64,000 nt of DNA from Aphanomyces cochlioides. Taxonomy: Eukaryota; Oomycota; Saprolegniomycetes; Saprolegniales; Verrucalvaceae. Both the position numbers and the translations under genes were made by a program. The notes beneath the pieces are model-generated. The model saw only the letters and a list, made by a program, of their open reading frames with translations. It was not told the DNA's origin and did no database searches. Location: contig JAHQRK010000015.1 of the NCBI GenBank assembly GCA_019828595.1, positions 1,488,001-1,552,000 of the forward strand, read 5' to 3'. Shown here one piece after another: positions 21,492 to 33,006 of the stretch (positions within the stretch are counted from its first letter, which is position 1; every line of letters starts with the position of its first letter).

Positions 21492-23351
21492 ATGACCACC
21501 ACGCAGCCATTTCAAACGATCGACACGCCCAAACAAGACTACGCCGTCGCTGTTCCAACAGACGACAAGGATCACCTGCGCAATGTACACAAGATGTCCG
21601 TCGAGTGGAAGATTGACGAGCTCACGGTCGAAGTCAAGAAATCCCGACGCCAAGTTGAAACGAAAACCATCCTCAAGAACGTCCATGGGGTCGCCTCCGC
21701 CGGTGAGCTCGTGGTGATCATGGGACCGTCTGGTGGTGGGAAAAGTTCATTGCTTGACATTGTTGCTGGCCGGAACAAAGCCTTCAAAGGCCATGTCAAA
21801 GTCAACGGGGAGCCGTGGAACGACACCATCAACAAGCATACTTGCTACGTCCTCCAGGACGATGTGTTTTACCACACGTTGACGGTCGAAGAACACTTGC
21901 AATTTCAAGCGCAGTTCCGCATGGGGAAAGCATCCACGCCTCAACAACGCAACGAACGCGTGCAATACTTGATCGATGAGTTGGGTCTCCGCAACTGCAA
22001 AGACACTCGTATTGGCAATTCTGTCGTGCGGGGGATCTCGGGTGGGGAGCGCAAGCGTCTCAGTTTTGCCACCGAGTTGTTGACCAACCCATCGCTCTTG
22101 TTTGTGGACGAACCGACGTCGGGTCTCGACAGCTTCATGGCCGAGTCCGTCGTCCAACAGATGCAAAAGCTGGCTCGTGAAGGACGTACCATCTTGGCGA
22201 CCATCCATCAACCATCGTCCCAACTCTTTTCGCTCTTCGACTCGTTGTACTTGCTCTCGAATGGACGCACGGTGTATTATGGCAAGGCAGCCGACTCGAT
22301 GGCGTACTTTACCTCGATCGGGTATCCGTGTCCCAATTACATGAACCCGACCGACTACTTTATGCGCCAGATCGTCCAAATGGACGACGAAGCCTCGAAA
22401 CGAGTGGACGAGATGGTAGCTCAATGGGAAGACAAGGAGTTGTTGGTGTTGCGCCCTGCGCCAGAGTATGCTTCGATACACGAGCTGAGCGTCCACAACG
22501 AGAGTCGTTTGAGCTGGTTTGGTCAATTGAGAGTCTTGTGCAAGCGCAATCTTACTCGTCTCGTGCGTGACCGCGTGGCGTTCAAGGCTCGTTTCTTCCA
22601 GAGCATCTTCATCTCGTTGATCGTGGACTTGATTTATCTGCAGCTCAAGATGGACCAGACGGGAGTTCAGAGTTTCTCGGGCGCGCTCTTCTTCATCATC
22701 ATCAATCAAGTGTCGACGTCGTCCACGTCCGAGCTCGTGCAGATTCCGCTCGAATTGGCCATCATTTCTCGCGAAAACAATGGAGGACTTTACAGCACGG
22801 CGACTTGGTACTTGGCGAAGAACGTGAGCGAGTTTCCAATGCAGATCTTCTTTCCGATGATCTTCCTCATCCCGCTCTACTTTATGGTTGGCTTTGGTGC
22901 TAGTCACGTATCGCTCTTCTTCACCTTCTATCTTTTCTTGATGTTTGTCAACTCGACGGCGACGGGACTTGGCTACATGATCAGTTGCTCGGTGCGTCGA
23001 CCTGATTTGGCTCCAGTTGTGGGGATGGCAATCATTCTGCCATGTATTGTGTTTGGCGGCCTGCTGATCAACGCGGACGACACGCCCGACTACTTTGTCT
23101 GGCTTGAGTACTTGTCTCTTCTCAAGTATGGCTATCGTGGCATCATGCGAGCGTTCTGGAATACGGTGACGAATATCCCATGTAGTGCGTCGAGTGCAAG
23201 TTGCGTGCACAATGGGGAGCAAGTGTTGGCGAATAGCTCGCTCGACGTGGCTTCGATGGCGGTAGATCTGTGTGCGCTCCTTGCGATCAATGTGGGTTTC
23301 CGCCTCATTGGGCTCTTCTTCCTTCTCAAGAACATCAAGAAGCGCGACTAG
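21492..23351 (+). CDS. ABCG-type half transporter, copy C
   Basis: A 619-residue ABCG half transporter, a diverged paralogue of copies A and B in the same cluster. Walker A is GPSGGGKSS, the signature is ISGGERKR and Walker B is LLFVDEP; the Q-loop region reads YVLQDDVFY. The ABC2 membrane domain follows, with a Cys pair in the last extracellular loop (IPCSASSASCVHNG) and the C-terminus LLKNIKKRD. An in-frame ATG at 21378 exists but lies within the foldback repeat, so MTTTQPFQT at 21492 is preferred by comparison with the other copies. There are no introns. Confidence 0.93.
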   Translation: MTTTQPFQTIDTPKQDYAVAVPTDDKDHLRNVHKMSVEWKIDELTVEVKKSRRQVETKTILKNVHGVASAGELVVIMGPSGGGKSSLLDIVAGRNKAFKGHVKVNGEPWNDTINKHTCYVLQDDVFYHTLTVEEHLQFQAQFRMGKASTPQQRNERVQYLIDELGLRNCKDTRIGNSVVRGISGGERKRLSFATELLTNPSLLFVDEPTSGLDSFMAESVVQQMQKLAREGRTILATIHQPSSQLFSLFDSLYLLSNGRTVYYGKAADSMAYFTSIGYPCPNYMNPTDYFMRQIVQMDDEASKRVDEMVAQWEDKELLVLRPAPEYASIHELSVHNESRLSWFGQLRVLCKRNLTRLVRDRVAFKARFFQSIFISLIVDLIYLQLKMDQTGVQSFSGALFFIIINQVSTSSTSELVQIPLELAIISRENNGGLYSTATWYLAKNVSEFPMQIFFPMIFLIPLYFMVGFGASHVSLFFTFYLFLMFVNSTATGLGYMISCSVRRPDLAPVVGMAIILPCIVFGGLLINADDTPDYFVWLEYLSLLKYGYRGIMRAFWNTVTNIPCSASSASCVHNGEQVLANSSLDVASMAVDLCALLAINVGFRLIGLFFLLKNIKKRD

Positions 23352-24893
23352 AGCCAAAGCGAAGCTATCTCTGTAGCATGAGAAAATACTTTGAGTTTGC
23401 ATCTAACCTTTAAGAAATGCATGGGCTGTTCATGACATGAAATTTCCACGGGATCTCAACTAGTCGAGTATACATTTCACGAGTGTGTAGCATTAAGATT
23501 TCGCGGGGGGGGGGGTATGCGGGTCGGTTGTCGTCGTTGTGCTCCCTCTGGCTTCACCGAAAGATTGCACTACAGAAGCAGTAAGTGGGCTACAATGTAT
23601 CCCCTTCGTGCGAATAATGCATTCAGATAATGAGGTACTCCCAAATTATCATGAAGACGCCTACATCACACTTCTAAACCAAGGATTTCCAAGCGATGTA
23701 CTCCGCAGTACCGATGCCTTGGACTACACGTATAGCCCAAGCTGCCATATATGCCCCTGGCAGTTTAAGCAGATGGATGTAGCACGAAAGTGGAGCAATC
23801 CTTCACGAACAGGCAATCTACCGAACTACTAGTATATTCCAACCCGTGCGAATGATCGACGAAGGGTGAGCGCCGTTTCAACTACCATGTCAGTTACACT
23901 CTTCTTCATATGAGTTCTGTGCCCATTCTCTTCAAGGCCAGTCATGCATGTTGTTGCTCACAGCTCAGACGAGATCTAAAAACACTTCAAGAAGCCACGC
24001 CCTTCGAATGATTCCATGGTTGAGGAGGCGCTCTTTGGGGCGCAGCCAAAATTACTTTTTCCCTTCCCTCTCAATCACCCTTGAGTGAACCTACACCTGG
24101 GACAAGTCGAGCTTGGGATTACATGTCAAATCGGCTGGCAAGATCCTCCTCCCCAGCATGGATTGTTACAATTTTACCGTTGATTTCGAAACCCCCACGT
24201 CGGTAGAAAGAGCGTGTTCGTCAGTTGAAGCATCCCATTCTCCACTGTAATGTATGTGTCGTTTCAACTTGATGGCGAAAAGAGCAAATCTCTTCAAAGC
24301 GTCGTATAAGCGCTCCAAACCCTGATCGAGCTCAAGAGATAATCCATCTGATGTGCTGTTTTCCCTGACGCAAGCGCTGTTCTGTAAATGAGCGCGATGT
24401 ACCATCAGCTTCGTCACAGCCCCAGCGTTGCGTGTGGGTGTTGTCGAAATTGTACTTCATACAAATTCCAAGTATAATTTAAAGAGAATCACTTTGCTTC
24501 AATTTCACATGACGACCAAATATTCACAAAAATTCTTGACCATTTCATGATTCATTATACTTGACATTTGTATGAAACTCTGTCGTAACTGGATTAAAAA
24601 ATTCTCGTACACTATAAAGGATATGACGCTCTTGGTCGTACTGCAATTTGCACCGGACATGGATGTCCGTCGTTTACATGGACTGTATCCTAAGTTGGGT
24701 TTTGTGGGGTATTATTTTTCATTTCGAGAATTTTCATACAAATTTCAAGTCATAAAATAAATATGGTGGTGGGACATTTTATGTCGAAACTCTCAACTTG
24801 AGTTACACACATGTCATGGAATGGTGGCGGAAGAGGTGACGTGCACTTCTCTCCGTCTGAGCTTCACAGTCACGTTTGCGCCGCCTTGAAAGC
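23352..24893. other. Gene-poor 1.5-kb interval
   Basis: It holds a run of G near 23503-23514 and small open frames without domains (for example 23539-23832 and, on minus, 24166-24417). It also holds a small inverted repeat at 24456-24576, and the promoter of the gene at 24894. I see no convincing gene. Confidence 0.4.
24456..24576. repeat. Small inverted repeat (MITE-like)
   Basis: Arms 24456-24478 and 24554-24576 (23 bp, two mismatches) start TTCATACAAAT and end AAGTATAAT. A third half-copy (TTCATACAAATTTCAAGT) occurs at about 24734. The whole is about 120 bp. It could be a tiny MITE or a remnant. Confidence 0.5.
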
Positions 24894-26118
24894 ATGGTGA
24901 ACGACAGCATCATCACGATCACGCCGACGAACATGACGTCGTCGAATAATCATCAAATGGTTTCGTTCCAGGACCCGGATCTCCCCCCGATCGACAAAGA
25001 CGATGATGAATATGAAGAATCGTTTCAACGCAGCCGACGCAAACGCATCCTCGTGATTGCTGCTGCCGCACTCTTGGTCGTAGGTGCTGCCATCGGCATT
25101 GTCTACGCCGCTGCAGCACCCAAAGATGCTAGCCAGCGATCGTCGCTTGATGTAGTCCCCAACACCACGACTGTCGCCCCTGCTGTCCTGTCGGACGAAG
25201 TCAGTGTCGGTGGAACCATTGCCACGACGGCTGAACCAACGCCAGAACCAACACCAGAAGTGACTACGCTTGAACCAACGCCAGAACCAACCCCTGAACC
25301 GACCACAGCTACTCCTGAACCAACAACTGAGACGCCTGAACCTACCACGGTTACTCCAGAGCCCACCACAACCCAAGCTACGACCACGGCTGCACCTACA
25401 GAGGCTCCTACCACCGCGGCTCCCCGATTGGAAAGTGCCCAAGTTGCCACACCACCCCCTGCCACCACACCGAAACCAGTCCCTGTGACTCCTCCTCCAC
25501 CACCACCTACTGCGGCTCCAACAGCAGCTCCAACAGCAGCTCCAACAGCAGCCCCTGCTCCTCCTGCTCCAGCTGCTATCGGTGGTAGCGTCTACCGTGT
25601 CGTGAATGGCTGCGCTAAAGCTCAAGATCTCATCTGGCGATCCACCGACCTCGTCGACCACACTGTCAACGTTGCCCCTTGGGGATCCTACGACTTGAAT
25701 GCACTTGACTATGGCGTCGGGAAAAACATTGTAATTCGTGCGACTGCCAACAACGATGCTACTTGTAAGTTGCTGCCAGCCTCGGGTCGGTTCTAACTGT
25801 GTCTCTGTAGTGTTCGAGGGCTTCTATAACCCAGCGTTTGACGTCGTTGGCGGCACAGGTGGCTCGTTCTGGTATGACATTAGTGTCATTCCCCACGACT
25901 GTGGTGCCTCTTGGAGCAAATGCTCTGGATCAGGCGTTGGCTACAACGCCCCATTGAATGTTGAAATCGTCGGCAGCCAAACTGGTTCGTGCAGCAGCCT
26001 CTACTGTGGTGGCGTGCAATGCCCAGCGGGTTTCCTTGTCCCGAACGACAATGCCAAGGTCCATGCTTGCCCTAAAGGCACATCGTTTATCATTACGTTT
26101 GGATGTGCCACGCGATAA
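24894..26118 (+). CDS. Membrane-anchored Thr/Pro-rich protein with thaumatin/Bys1-like ectodomain
   Basis: There are two exons, with a 46-bp intron at 25765-25810, giving 392 residues. A charged cytosolic N-terminus (about 1-53) ends in RSRRKR, followed by a transmembrane segment (ILVIAAAALLVVGAAIGIVYAAAA, described in parts: about 54-77), which indicates type II topology. A stalk (about 95-240) is built of TPEP, TEAPT and TAAPTA repeats, likely O-glycosylated. The C-terminal domain (about 245-392) has many Cys and Trp residues (FEGFYNPAF, GGSFWYDISVIP, CGGVQCPAGF) and resembles thaumatin-like or fungal Bys1-like domains; that assignment is tentative. It should face the cell exterior, perhaps binding wall glucans (inference). 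Confidence 0.8.
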
Positions 26119-26191
26119 ATGTAATCAAGAGAGTGTGCATTCTATGTCTAATCCAATACACTTTGATTGAAAAATACACATGCATATCTAT

Positions 26192-27781
26192 CTACACATG
26201 GGGGGCAATCGTGGCTTGCAATTGCTCTAACACTTGGAGCTGCTGGTCGAGGGGAAGTTGCAAAACGCTCTGAACGATAGCTTGGACAGTCGTGTCGTAT
26301 GACCAGATGAACGTAGCGCAGTAGACAGTAGTAAAGAGCGCCGTGATAAATTGGCAATCCATGCGATCCATGAAACCACCGTGGCCTGGAATCACAGAGT
26401 CGAAATCCTACAGCCATCATTAAGCAAGAAGAGTTTGGGAGAGTGCACCTTGAGTTTGTAAGCGCGCTTGATCGCAGAGGCATAGAATCCACCAAAGGGG
26501 GAAATCACCGACGTAAAGCAGGCAAAGACTACTGCATGGAGCTACAGATTGAGGTCTTATTTAGCCAACATGCAGGCCGGGTTGCTTACTTGGATGGGGT
26601 ACAATTGAACCTTGGGAATGTCGAGGAAAGTGGCGATCGATGCCGGTAGAGAATACCAAGTCTTGGTAAATACTGGATGCGGTTTGCACGACAAGTCACG
26701 TGGCACGAGCTATAGAGTCCAGAGTTAACATTCAACTTGGCAGCTCGAAAAGAGTGTACCTGGATAGTTTCCAATGGACAAATCATCCAGGAATATTGAG
26801 CCAAGACAGCACTGCTGAAGAAAGCGTAGACCAACGTGCAGAGGAATGCGCCGATGAAGCCTTCCCACGTCTTGTTTGGACTAAGTTTCAAAAATGACGT
26901 CTTGATAAATTTCTTTCCAAAGAGTTTGCCGCAAAAGTATGCAAAGCAGTCATTGCAGATGACCAAAGACGCTGGGAAGAACATATAAAAGAGTCCACGG
27001 AAGATATTATCCAACACGTAGCGCATTTGGAATACGATTAATGCCAAGATGACGATTGTCCACGTGAGTTGACCCATTTGGTACTTGTAATAGCCTAAAA
27101 TACAAGTTCACGACTGAAAGTTAGTCCAATTGCGACTACCTTTCTTGAGACTTAAGACAGAGAAGACAAAAAGCAGCGCATACAAGCTGAAGCTAACCCA
27201 TGTGTGGTATTGCATATACATGCGCAGCCATGGGAAATCAAGCTGGTTGCGGTTGGAGCGCAGAAATGCTTGAAACGAGTCGCCGTAATTGTACAGCAAT
27301 GCGACGGCAAACCAGCACCACTACCGTTCAATTTTAGCGGTGTCATTCATTATTGCAGTACCTGAATGCTTCGAAACCATGGAATGTTCTTCTCGGCATT
27401 AGCACGGTAGCGCACGTTGACCAATTCACGAAAGATGAGTGTCTACTCCGCCACAAGTGTAGCCACTCTGAGGACGATAACGTTGACAGTACCTGGAGCA
27501 CGACGACCAAGAGCGTCACGTACAAATGCCCTTGAGAATCTTTAGCAAAGCAATGGCGATTGCGCTTCCTTACCTCCGTACATGATGAGGCAAAACAAGC
27601 CGATCATGGAAAACCCAGCAATGACTCGCTTGATAATTGACATGGATGGCTTGGTCACATCTTCTCCAAGAGGAACGCCATGCTTCATCGTCGACGCTGG
27701 CGAGGCTGGGGGCGTTCCACCCTCCTTGGGGGCTGGCGTTGGTCCGTCTTCGCTTAACGTATTCACGCTACGGCGCTTCAT
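26192..27781 (-). CDS. CDS1: CDP-diacylglycerol synthase (phosphatidate cytidylyltransferase), eight exons
   Basis: An integral membrane enzyme of the ER that makes CDP-diacylglycerol from phosphatidate and CTP, the precursor of phosphatidylinositol and cardiolipin. Seven introns of 41-50 bp were placed at 27531-27573, 27443-27492, 27321-27361, 27095-27139, 26710-26759, 26542-26589 and 26408-26448. The spliced frame is 424 codons. The family blocks are ICNDCFAYFCGKLFGK, FLKLSPNKTWEGFIGA and the signature SAIKRAYKLKDFDSVIPGHG continuing GFMDRMD. Several hydrophobic helices precede them. The start at 27781 gives a cytosolic Pro/Ser-rich N-terminus (PTPAPKEGGTPPASP). It is convergent with the thaumatin-like gene, 73 bp away. 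Confidence 0.95.
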
Positions 27782-28307
27782 GTCGTCTCAAACTTGTTTT
27801 CGATTGTGAAGAGGCGACGGGTGTATCCGGAAAACAGGCTGACTGTGCGGATTGTGGGCGAAGAAGTTCCCCCAAAATCCTCGATGACAATTCAGGCGAT
27901 GGCGATGGTTTCTGTGGTAAATTGCAGAGCTTAGACTGATAGATAGACAGTAAATTATGAGCTGTCTTGGAGACAATGCGCTTGGACTGCTTGATGAAGG
28001 CGAAAGAGTTCATGCAGTGGAAATACAGTATTTCTTGAAGGATGTTACAATGTTGACTACGACGTCAACTGTCGTATGGAAAAAGAAGCAAGCGAATAAA
28101 AGTGTGCGGCATTGTTCCGAGAGACTCCATGAAGCTTGTCATACACATCTCGATAGGCTCATAAGACTAAAATAATCTCGCAGGCTACAAAATGAGCCCA
28201 AGGATAGCCGCCGCAAGGAGAGACCGATTTGCACCCAAGAACTTTTTCAAAGTTTTAAGTGGGAGTAAACAGAGAAGCTGCAAATTGTCTTCGGATAGTG
28301 TTTAATA
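27782..28307. other. Intergenic CDS1 to pogo element 3
   Basis: The promoter side of CDS1, then gene-free DNA up to the TA target site at 28306-28307. No recognised element was seen. Confidence 0.4.
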
Positions 28308-30039
28308 CAGAGGCCTGGTAAATGTAAGCGTATAGTGGTACACTATTTTGATTGGACAAGTCGCCCCTATCAATGTTCGCAGTGTCCACTAAAACTTATA
28401 CCCTTTTACAATAAATATTCTAAATATTTACACAACTAGGAAAACAGTAACATGATACATCTTCAAAGACAATCACCAACAGTAAGCAATAAATATAAAT
28501 GATATTACATTTGACGATGTGATGACTCACTTTCAAGGACAGACAAATCAAACAAAAATAATTATATAGTGTGTATATGAAAACATATATTTAGTGTGGA
28601 TATATCAACTAGACTTCTTGGGCATTGCTTTCTCGAAAGCTTTCTTGATCGTTTCAGGGGAGATTGACTCCCATGCCTTGATTGCCCGTTTGATACAGAA
28701 CATGCGCTTCTCAACAGCGCTTGAAGGGTGATAGGTTTCTTGTAGCCACAAATTTCTCAATTTGGCCTTAAAAGGACCCATGACCCCGACATCTAAGGGC
28801 TGCAGAATAGACGTCGTATTGGGGGGAAGAGTGCACACAGTTGAGCTCAATTCCTCTTCAATATACTGAAGTTTTTTGGGGTTCGATGAGCCTCGAAGTT
28901 GTCAATCAAGATCAACGAAGGTCTCACAATTTCAGGTCTAACATTAATTAATGAAATCAATAAAATATATTACCTTAAAATAGTGTCTAGATAGAAATTC
29001 CATCCTTCGCCGTCGATCCACGCATTCTTCTGGACGGCATAAAAATGGCCTTGAGGGTACGTGCGAAGCTCGTTCGCATCAATCACACCACCAGGCTTGC
29101 CTTTGACAACAAAAAGAATAGGTAATTTATCTCCTAAATAGAGTTAGTAAGAGCAATATTGGAAAAACTTACCGTTACGTTTCGCTGCTAAAACGGCGGT
29201 TAGATGGCAGGACTTGTCCCCGTGGGTGATGCTGGCATCGCTGCCTCTTTGGGCAAGGATGTAGCGCGGAGGAGTATCGAAATAGATGCCAGTTTCGTCG
29301 CAATTAATGACGTCTCTGGCATCGAAATGGTCGTGTTCGTCCCAAAACTCGTCAAGGAATTTCGTTCGAACCTCCAGCATCTGCAATGTGGTCATTGCTT
29401 TTGCTGTTGAGGCTCTACGGCGCGAAAAACCGTGCCTGTAAACAAAGTCCCTACATAAATTAAAGAGAGACTTGTATGGATCCTCTTTTGAGGCAGAATA
29501 TTCATTTACCCACTCCTGGTGATGAGCTTTGACTTGCTGAACTACATGGTAAGTCGTCAAGGGAAAGTTCTTTTCCCTCATTGCAACCATGTAGTCCAAT
29601 AAATCCTAATATAACAATGAAATGAAGTTTATTATATTGACTTACATCGCCACCAGGAAGGATTTCCTTTCGGCCTGGAGCTCCTAGGTGTTGTCGTCTT
29701 TTGGCTAAGAGAGACTCTTGTATTGTCTTCTTTTCTCGTACGAAACCTTGTACTGTGCGAAGTGAAATGCCGCTAAGCTCTGAGACTTTTTTTTGCGTGA
29801 GCTCTGTCAGAGCACGCAAAACGTTTCGTTTAGTCTCGAGGCTGTACCGTCGCCGGGTCTTCACGATCTTGAGCTCATCATCCTCCATGTCGAAATATGA
29901 ATAGACTTCTATCAGCCACTAATCTCTTTCCCTCCTAAATACCATTCTTGTGAAAATTTATAACATAATATCTTAGAGGTCACTAGAATTGGTCCCAAAG
30001 TTCAAGTACCACTATACGCTTATATTTACCAGGCCTCTG
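28308..30039. mobile_element. Pogo/Tigger-type DNA transposon 3 (complete, inactive)
   Basis: A 1,732-bp element with 34-bp TIRs (28308-28341 and 30006-30039). They start CAGAGGCCTGGTAAAT and differ at one position. Both ends are flanked by TA (28306-28307 and 30040-30041). It carries one transposase gene on the minus strand and differs from elements 1, 2 and 5 in TIR sequence, so it is another family. Confidence 0.92.
28605..29888 (-). pseudogene. Pogo-like DDE transposase, intron-containing, frameshifted
   Basis: The N-terminal HTH is KKVSELSGISLRTVQGFVRE. The catalytic blocks are NCDETGIYFD, LILIDNFEAH and SILQPLDVGVMGPFKAKL. Introns are needed at 29606-29645 (40 bp, joining PGGD to DLLDYM), at about 29130-29172 (joining AKRNG to DKLPILFVV) and at about 28937-28972. 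After the second Asp block the frame breaks at an A6 run (about 28885-28890), then resumes as YIEEELSSTVCTLPPN. So the copy has one indel and no other visible lesion. Start ATG at 29888. Confidence 0.85.
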
Positions 30040-30156
30040 TAGTTTTTGGTGTATTGGTCAGTTTATGGTGTATTGAAAACAGCCAATCAGACGTCATAAA
30101 TAAGTGACTGCAAACACCTCATAATTTAATGAACTCCCCTTTCACTTCATTTCCAA

Positions 30157-31704
30157 ATGACTACGAGAACACGAAGCCGGTACACTCAGGGTGAGCTTAC
30201 TCATGCCATTAACGACGTCATGGCTGGCGAAAGTGGTGCCAGTGTATCTGCCAGAACCAAGATCCCCTATAACACCCTGATGGCAAAACTCCGCTCATTC
30301 AAAGCTGGTACATTGGAGGCGCCAAAACGTCGGGGGCCACCGCCTCTATTACCACCAGAGTGCGAGACAGATCTTGTAGCGTGGATTGGTGCTATGCAAC
30401 AAGACGGTTATCCTATCGACCGTCAAGCAATTATTATCAAAGCAAATCAGCTACTCAAAAAGCTTGACCCAGATATGAGTGTTTCTGATGGCTGGTACAA
30501 GCGTTTTATGCAACGTCATCCTGCTCTCGTCAATCGATCGGCGCAGGTAATATCTCATGCTCGTAATAGTATCGATGAAACAGGCATAAGTACGCTGTTT
30601 GATTCTATGAATGATGTCATACGTACGTATGGCTTTACTGCTGAACGTATATTTAACATTGACGAAACGGCTTTTGGTTCACGACGAAAATCAAAAAAGG
30701 TTATTGCGTTTCGTGGCTCAAAAAATGTCTGGACGAAAACGCTTGCACCAAGTTATCATTTGTCCATTGTGGCTTGTGGTAGTGCTGCTGGTTTAATTGT
30801 GCCCCCTCTCTTTCTTTTTCCTGGTGAAACTGTCGAGAGATCTTTGGCATTGCATTGTTCAATTCCCTCGGCGAGTATTTCAACTTCCCCAAAAGGCTTT
30901 ATGAATGAAGACATTTTTCCAGAATGGCTTAAATTTTTTTCAAGCTCTATCGATGACTCAATTGAACGACCTTTGTTACTTATCATTGATGGCCTCTCAT
31001 CACACTACTCGACAAACATTGTTTCCCTTTGCTCTGAATTGCAAATTGTCTTGCTTTGTTTGCCGTCGAACGGGACGCATTTGTTCCAGCCTTTGGATGT
31101 AAGTGTATTTGGACCATATAAAAATAAAATTCGCCGCGGCATATTCCACGAGTTGATAAATGACGGTAAGATTCAAGCCAATCTTCTATTGAAACATCTT
31201 TGAATAGAATCAGGAGATTTACATACCATACCAAAATCATCGGCGATAAGAATTGCCTCCAACGCTTGGATTGAACATATTACTCCCGAAAATGTCATCA
31301 ATGGATTTCGTGCCACGGGTCTATGGCCAATATCAAAAGATCAAATGATGAAAAGATACAATCTATTCAAAACTGGAGGTATACCTGACTCGTACATTGC
31401 AGCTGAATGGGTAGAGCGCCGAGAAGTAATTCGCAAAGAGGTCTTGAACCTTCCACCCAAGGGAAAAAAGAGAGCTGGACGAAAGTCAGTAGACGTTGGA
31501 GGGAGAATTCTTACGTTGTCCATGTTGAATGACATTGACAAGACGAAACTGGAACGACAAGAAGCAGCAAAGCGAAAGAAAGAGCTCCAGGACAAACGAA
31601 AAAGCAAGCGAAAAAGACCCCGCAACACGCCTTCGAGTGCACCAAATGATCAAAACACTTCTCTCCTGCCGTCAAATGTTTGTGTAGACCAAATAGTGAT
31701 ATAA
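30157..31704 (+). pseudogene. Pogo-like DDE transposase 4 with one nonsense codon
   Basis: The frame runs from ATG 30157 to 31704 (about 515 codons) with a single in-frame TGA at 31201-31203. The catalytic blocks are NIDETAFGSRRK, LLLIIDGLSSHYS and HLFQPLDVSVFGPYKNKI. The N-terminus has the HTH region, and the C-terminus is a long Lys/Arg-rich tail (KRKKELQDKRKSKRKRPRN). A CCAATCA box lies 67 bp upstream of the ATG. It starts 117 bp after the right TIR of element 3. I found no TIR pair for it, so this element is either end-truncated or has diverged ends. Confidence 0.85.
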
Positions 31705-31707
31705 ATA

Positions 31708-32168
31708 CCATCAATACATGTCTTCAGATTCTTCTTTGGTCCTTCGTGACCGAACGCTGTCTTGACTTCACTTGTCTTGTCTGCGCCATATTCTGGAATG
31801 AGATTGTGCATTGAGCGATCTCTATCTAATTATAACCTGCGATAAACTATATATAAACTCTCTGAAAATTATACCCTATCCACACAAAATATATGCAAAT
31901 TATAATACAAATTTTCATATTAATTGACTACACAATAAACTGTCCTGTGTATCGTTGTAAATTTTCTTTATTTTATGTAATTTTTGTTGCTTACATGCTT
32001 CCTGAAAAATAATATTCCGATTGGTTTTGACCATGTCTTTCCACACCACTTCGAAGAATCGGAATTTGAGCTGTCTACGTGGAGTTATGACGATTCTTTC
32101 CCCGCGTCGACAAAAAATACCCCATAAATTGGCCATTTACGTTAGTCTTGACTCCGTTAAACTACGCA
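31708..32168. other. AT-rich spacer
   Basis: About 460 bp of AT-rich sequence with no recognised gene. It may contain the degraded right end of pogo element 4. Confidence 0.3.
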
Positions 32169-32414
32169 CTTGGTGTACAGTGTAGATGGTTGGGTCCAAG
32201 AATTTGCGTTTCTGATTGGATAAAAAAACAGATTTTTTATTGGTTGAAATAAAACAAATTGTTTTATGAACGCCAAAGAACAAGTGACAATGTGTGGCTG
32301 CGAGAGGCTGACAGAGCGTGAATTCTTGTACAAATTATACGATACAATTGTATGTGAATTGTTTAAATTATGCCAGTTGTAAAGTAATGGATTTCTTTCA
32401 TTTTCAGATTGTCA

Positions 32415-32930
32415 ATGGTGCGACCTCGGTTCTTTTGTTGCGTCCCTGGCTGTTCCAACAAGAACGCCATTTCTTCGACGTATATCAAGGGTCACTTTGA
32501 TGGCCAACACAAGAATCTTCCTTGGAGCTCCCTTGTCCGCCGACATTTCACCAAGAAGGTGAGAGACCCTTCTGCCCAACACCCTTTTCCAGAGAATGGG
32601 ACGACTACTACGAATGATGACAACTCAAACAAAGACAGCGATGACGACTGCCTTGAAGAAACAAGCTTCCCGTCGTTCCCCAACCGCTCACAAGAAAAGC
32701 GCGTGGCAACTCTGGCATTTTTGCGCCGTCAACCCAAGAAAAAACAAGATGAGCTTGTTATGTCAATGCTTATGGCAATTTGCGAGGCGTTACCAATTGG
32801 TCATCTTGAAGCCATGGGTCTTGAACAAGAAAACGTCGATGCTGCGGTTGCTGCCGAACTTGAAGATGAAGAAAGCAATGGAGCCCCCCGTGCAAAACGC
32901 AAGCGTGTAAATACCACAGTGTCTATATAG
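32415..32930 (+). CDS. Small C2H2-like zinc-finger protein in MULE element
   Basis: An open frame of 171 residues from ATG 32415. The N-terminus has a Cys/His cluster (FCCVPGCSNK, then GHFDGQH) that fits a C2H2-type finger (C-x3-C-x13-H-x4-H). An acidic Asp/Asn-rich stretch (about residues 60-85), an alpha-helical region and a basic tail (RAKRKRVN) follow. A TTTTCAG immediately upstream looks like a splice acceptor, so a short 5' exon is possible. It is convergent with the MULE gene. Its role is unknown; a DNA-binding accessory protein of the element is the simplest inference. Confidence 0.6.
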   Translation: MVRPRFFCCVPGCSNKNAISSTYIKGHFDGQHKNLPWSSLVRRHFTKKVRDPSAQHPFPENGTTTTNDDNSNKDSDDDCLEETSFPSFPNRSQEKRVATLAFLRRQPKKKQDELVMSMLMAICEALPIGHLEAMGLEQENVDAAVAAELEDEESNGAPRAKRKRVNTTVSI

Positions 32931-33006
32931 TTTTTCATGTAATATTCTAATTGAATATTTTGTGATCTAATTAATATAAATACATAACAATTCGAATGAC
33001 ATTTAG

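Noticed and set aside
21747..23402. A 551-codon open frame on the minus strand
   Set aside because: It is the exact antisense shadow of ABCG-C, rich in His/Arg/Gln, with no domain.
24166..24417. Possible small helical protein on the minus strand
   Set aside because: Isolated frame with no homologue recognised and no supporting promoter or splice signals.
24870..25661. A Ser/Arg/Trp/Gly-rich frame antisense to the thaumatin-like gene
   Set aside because: A low-complexity shadow of the TPEP repeat stalk.
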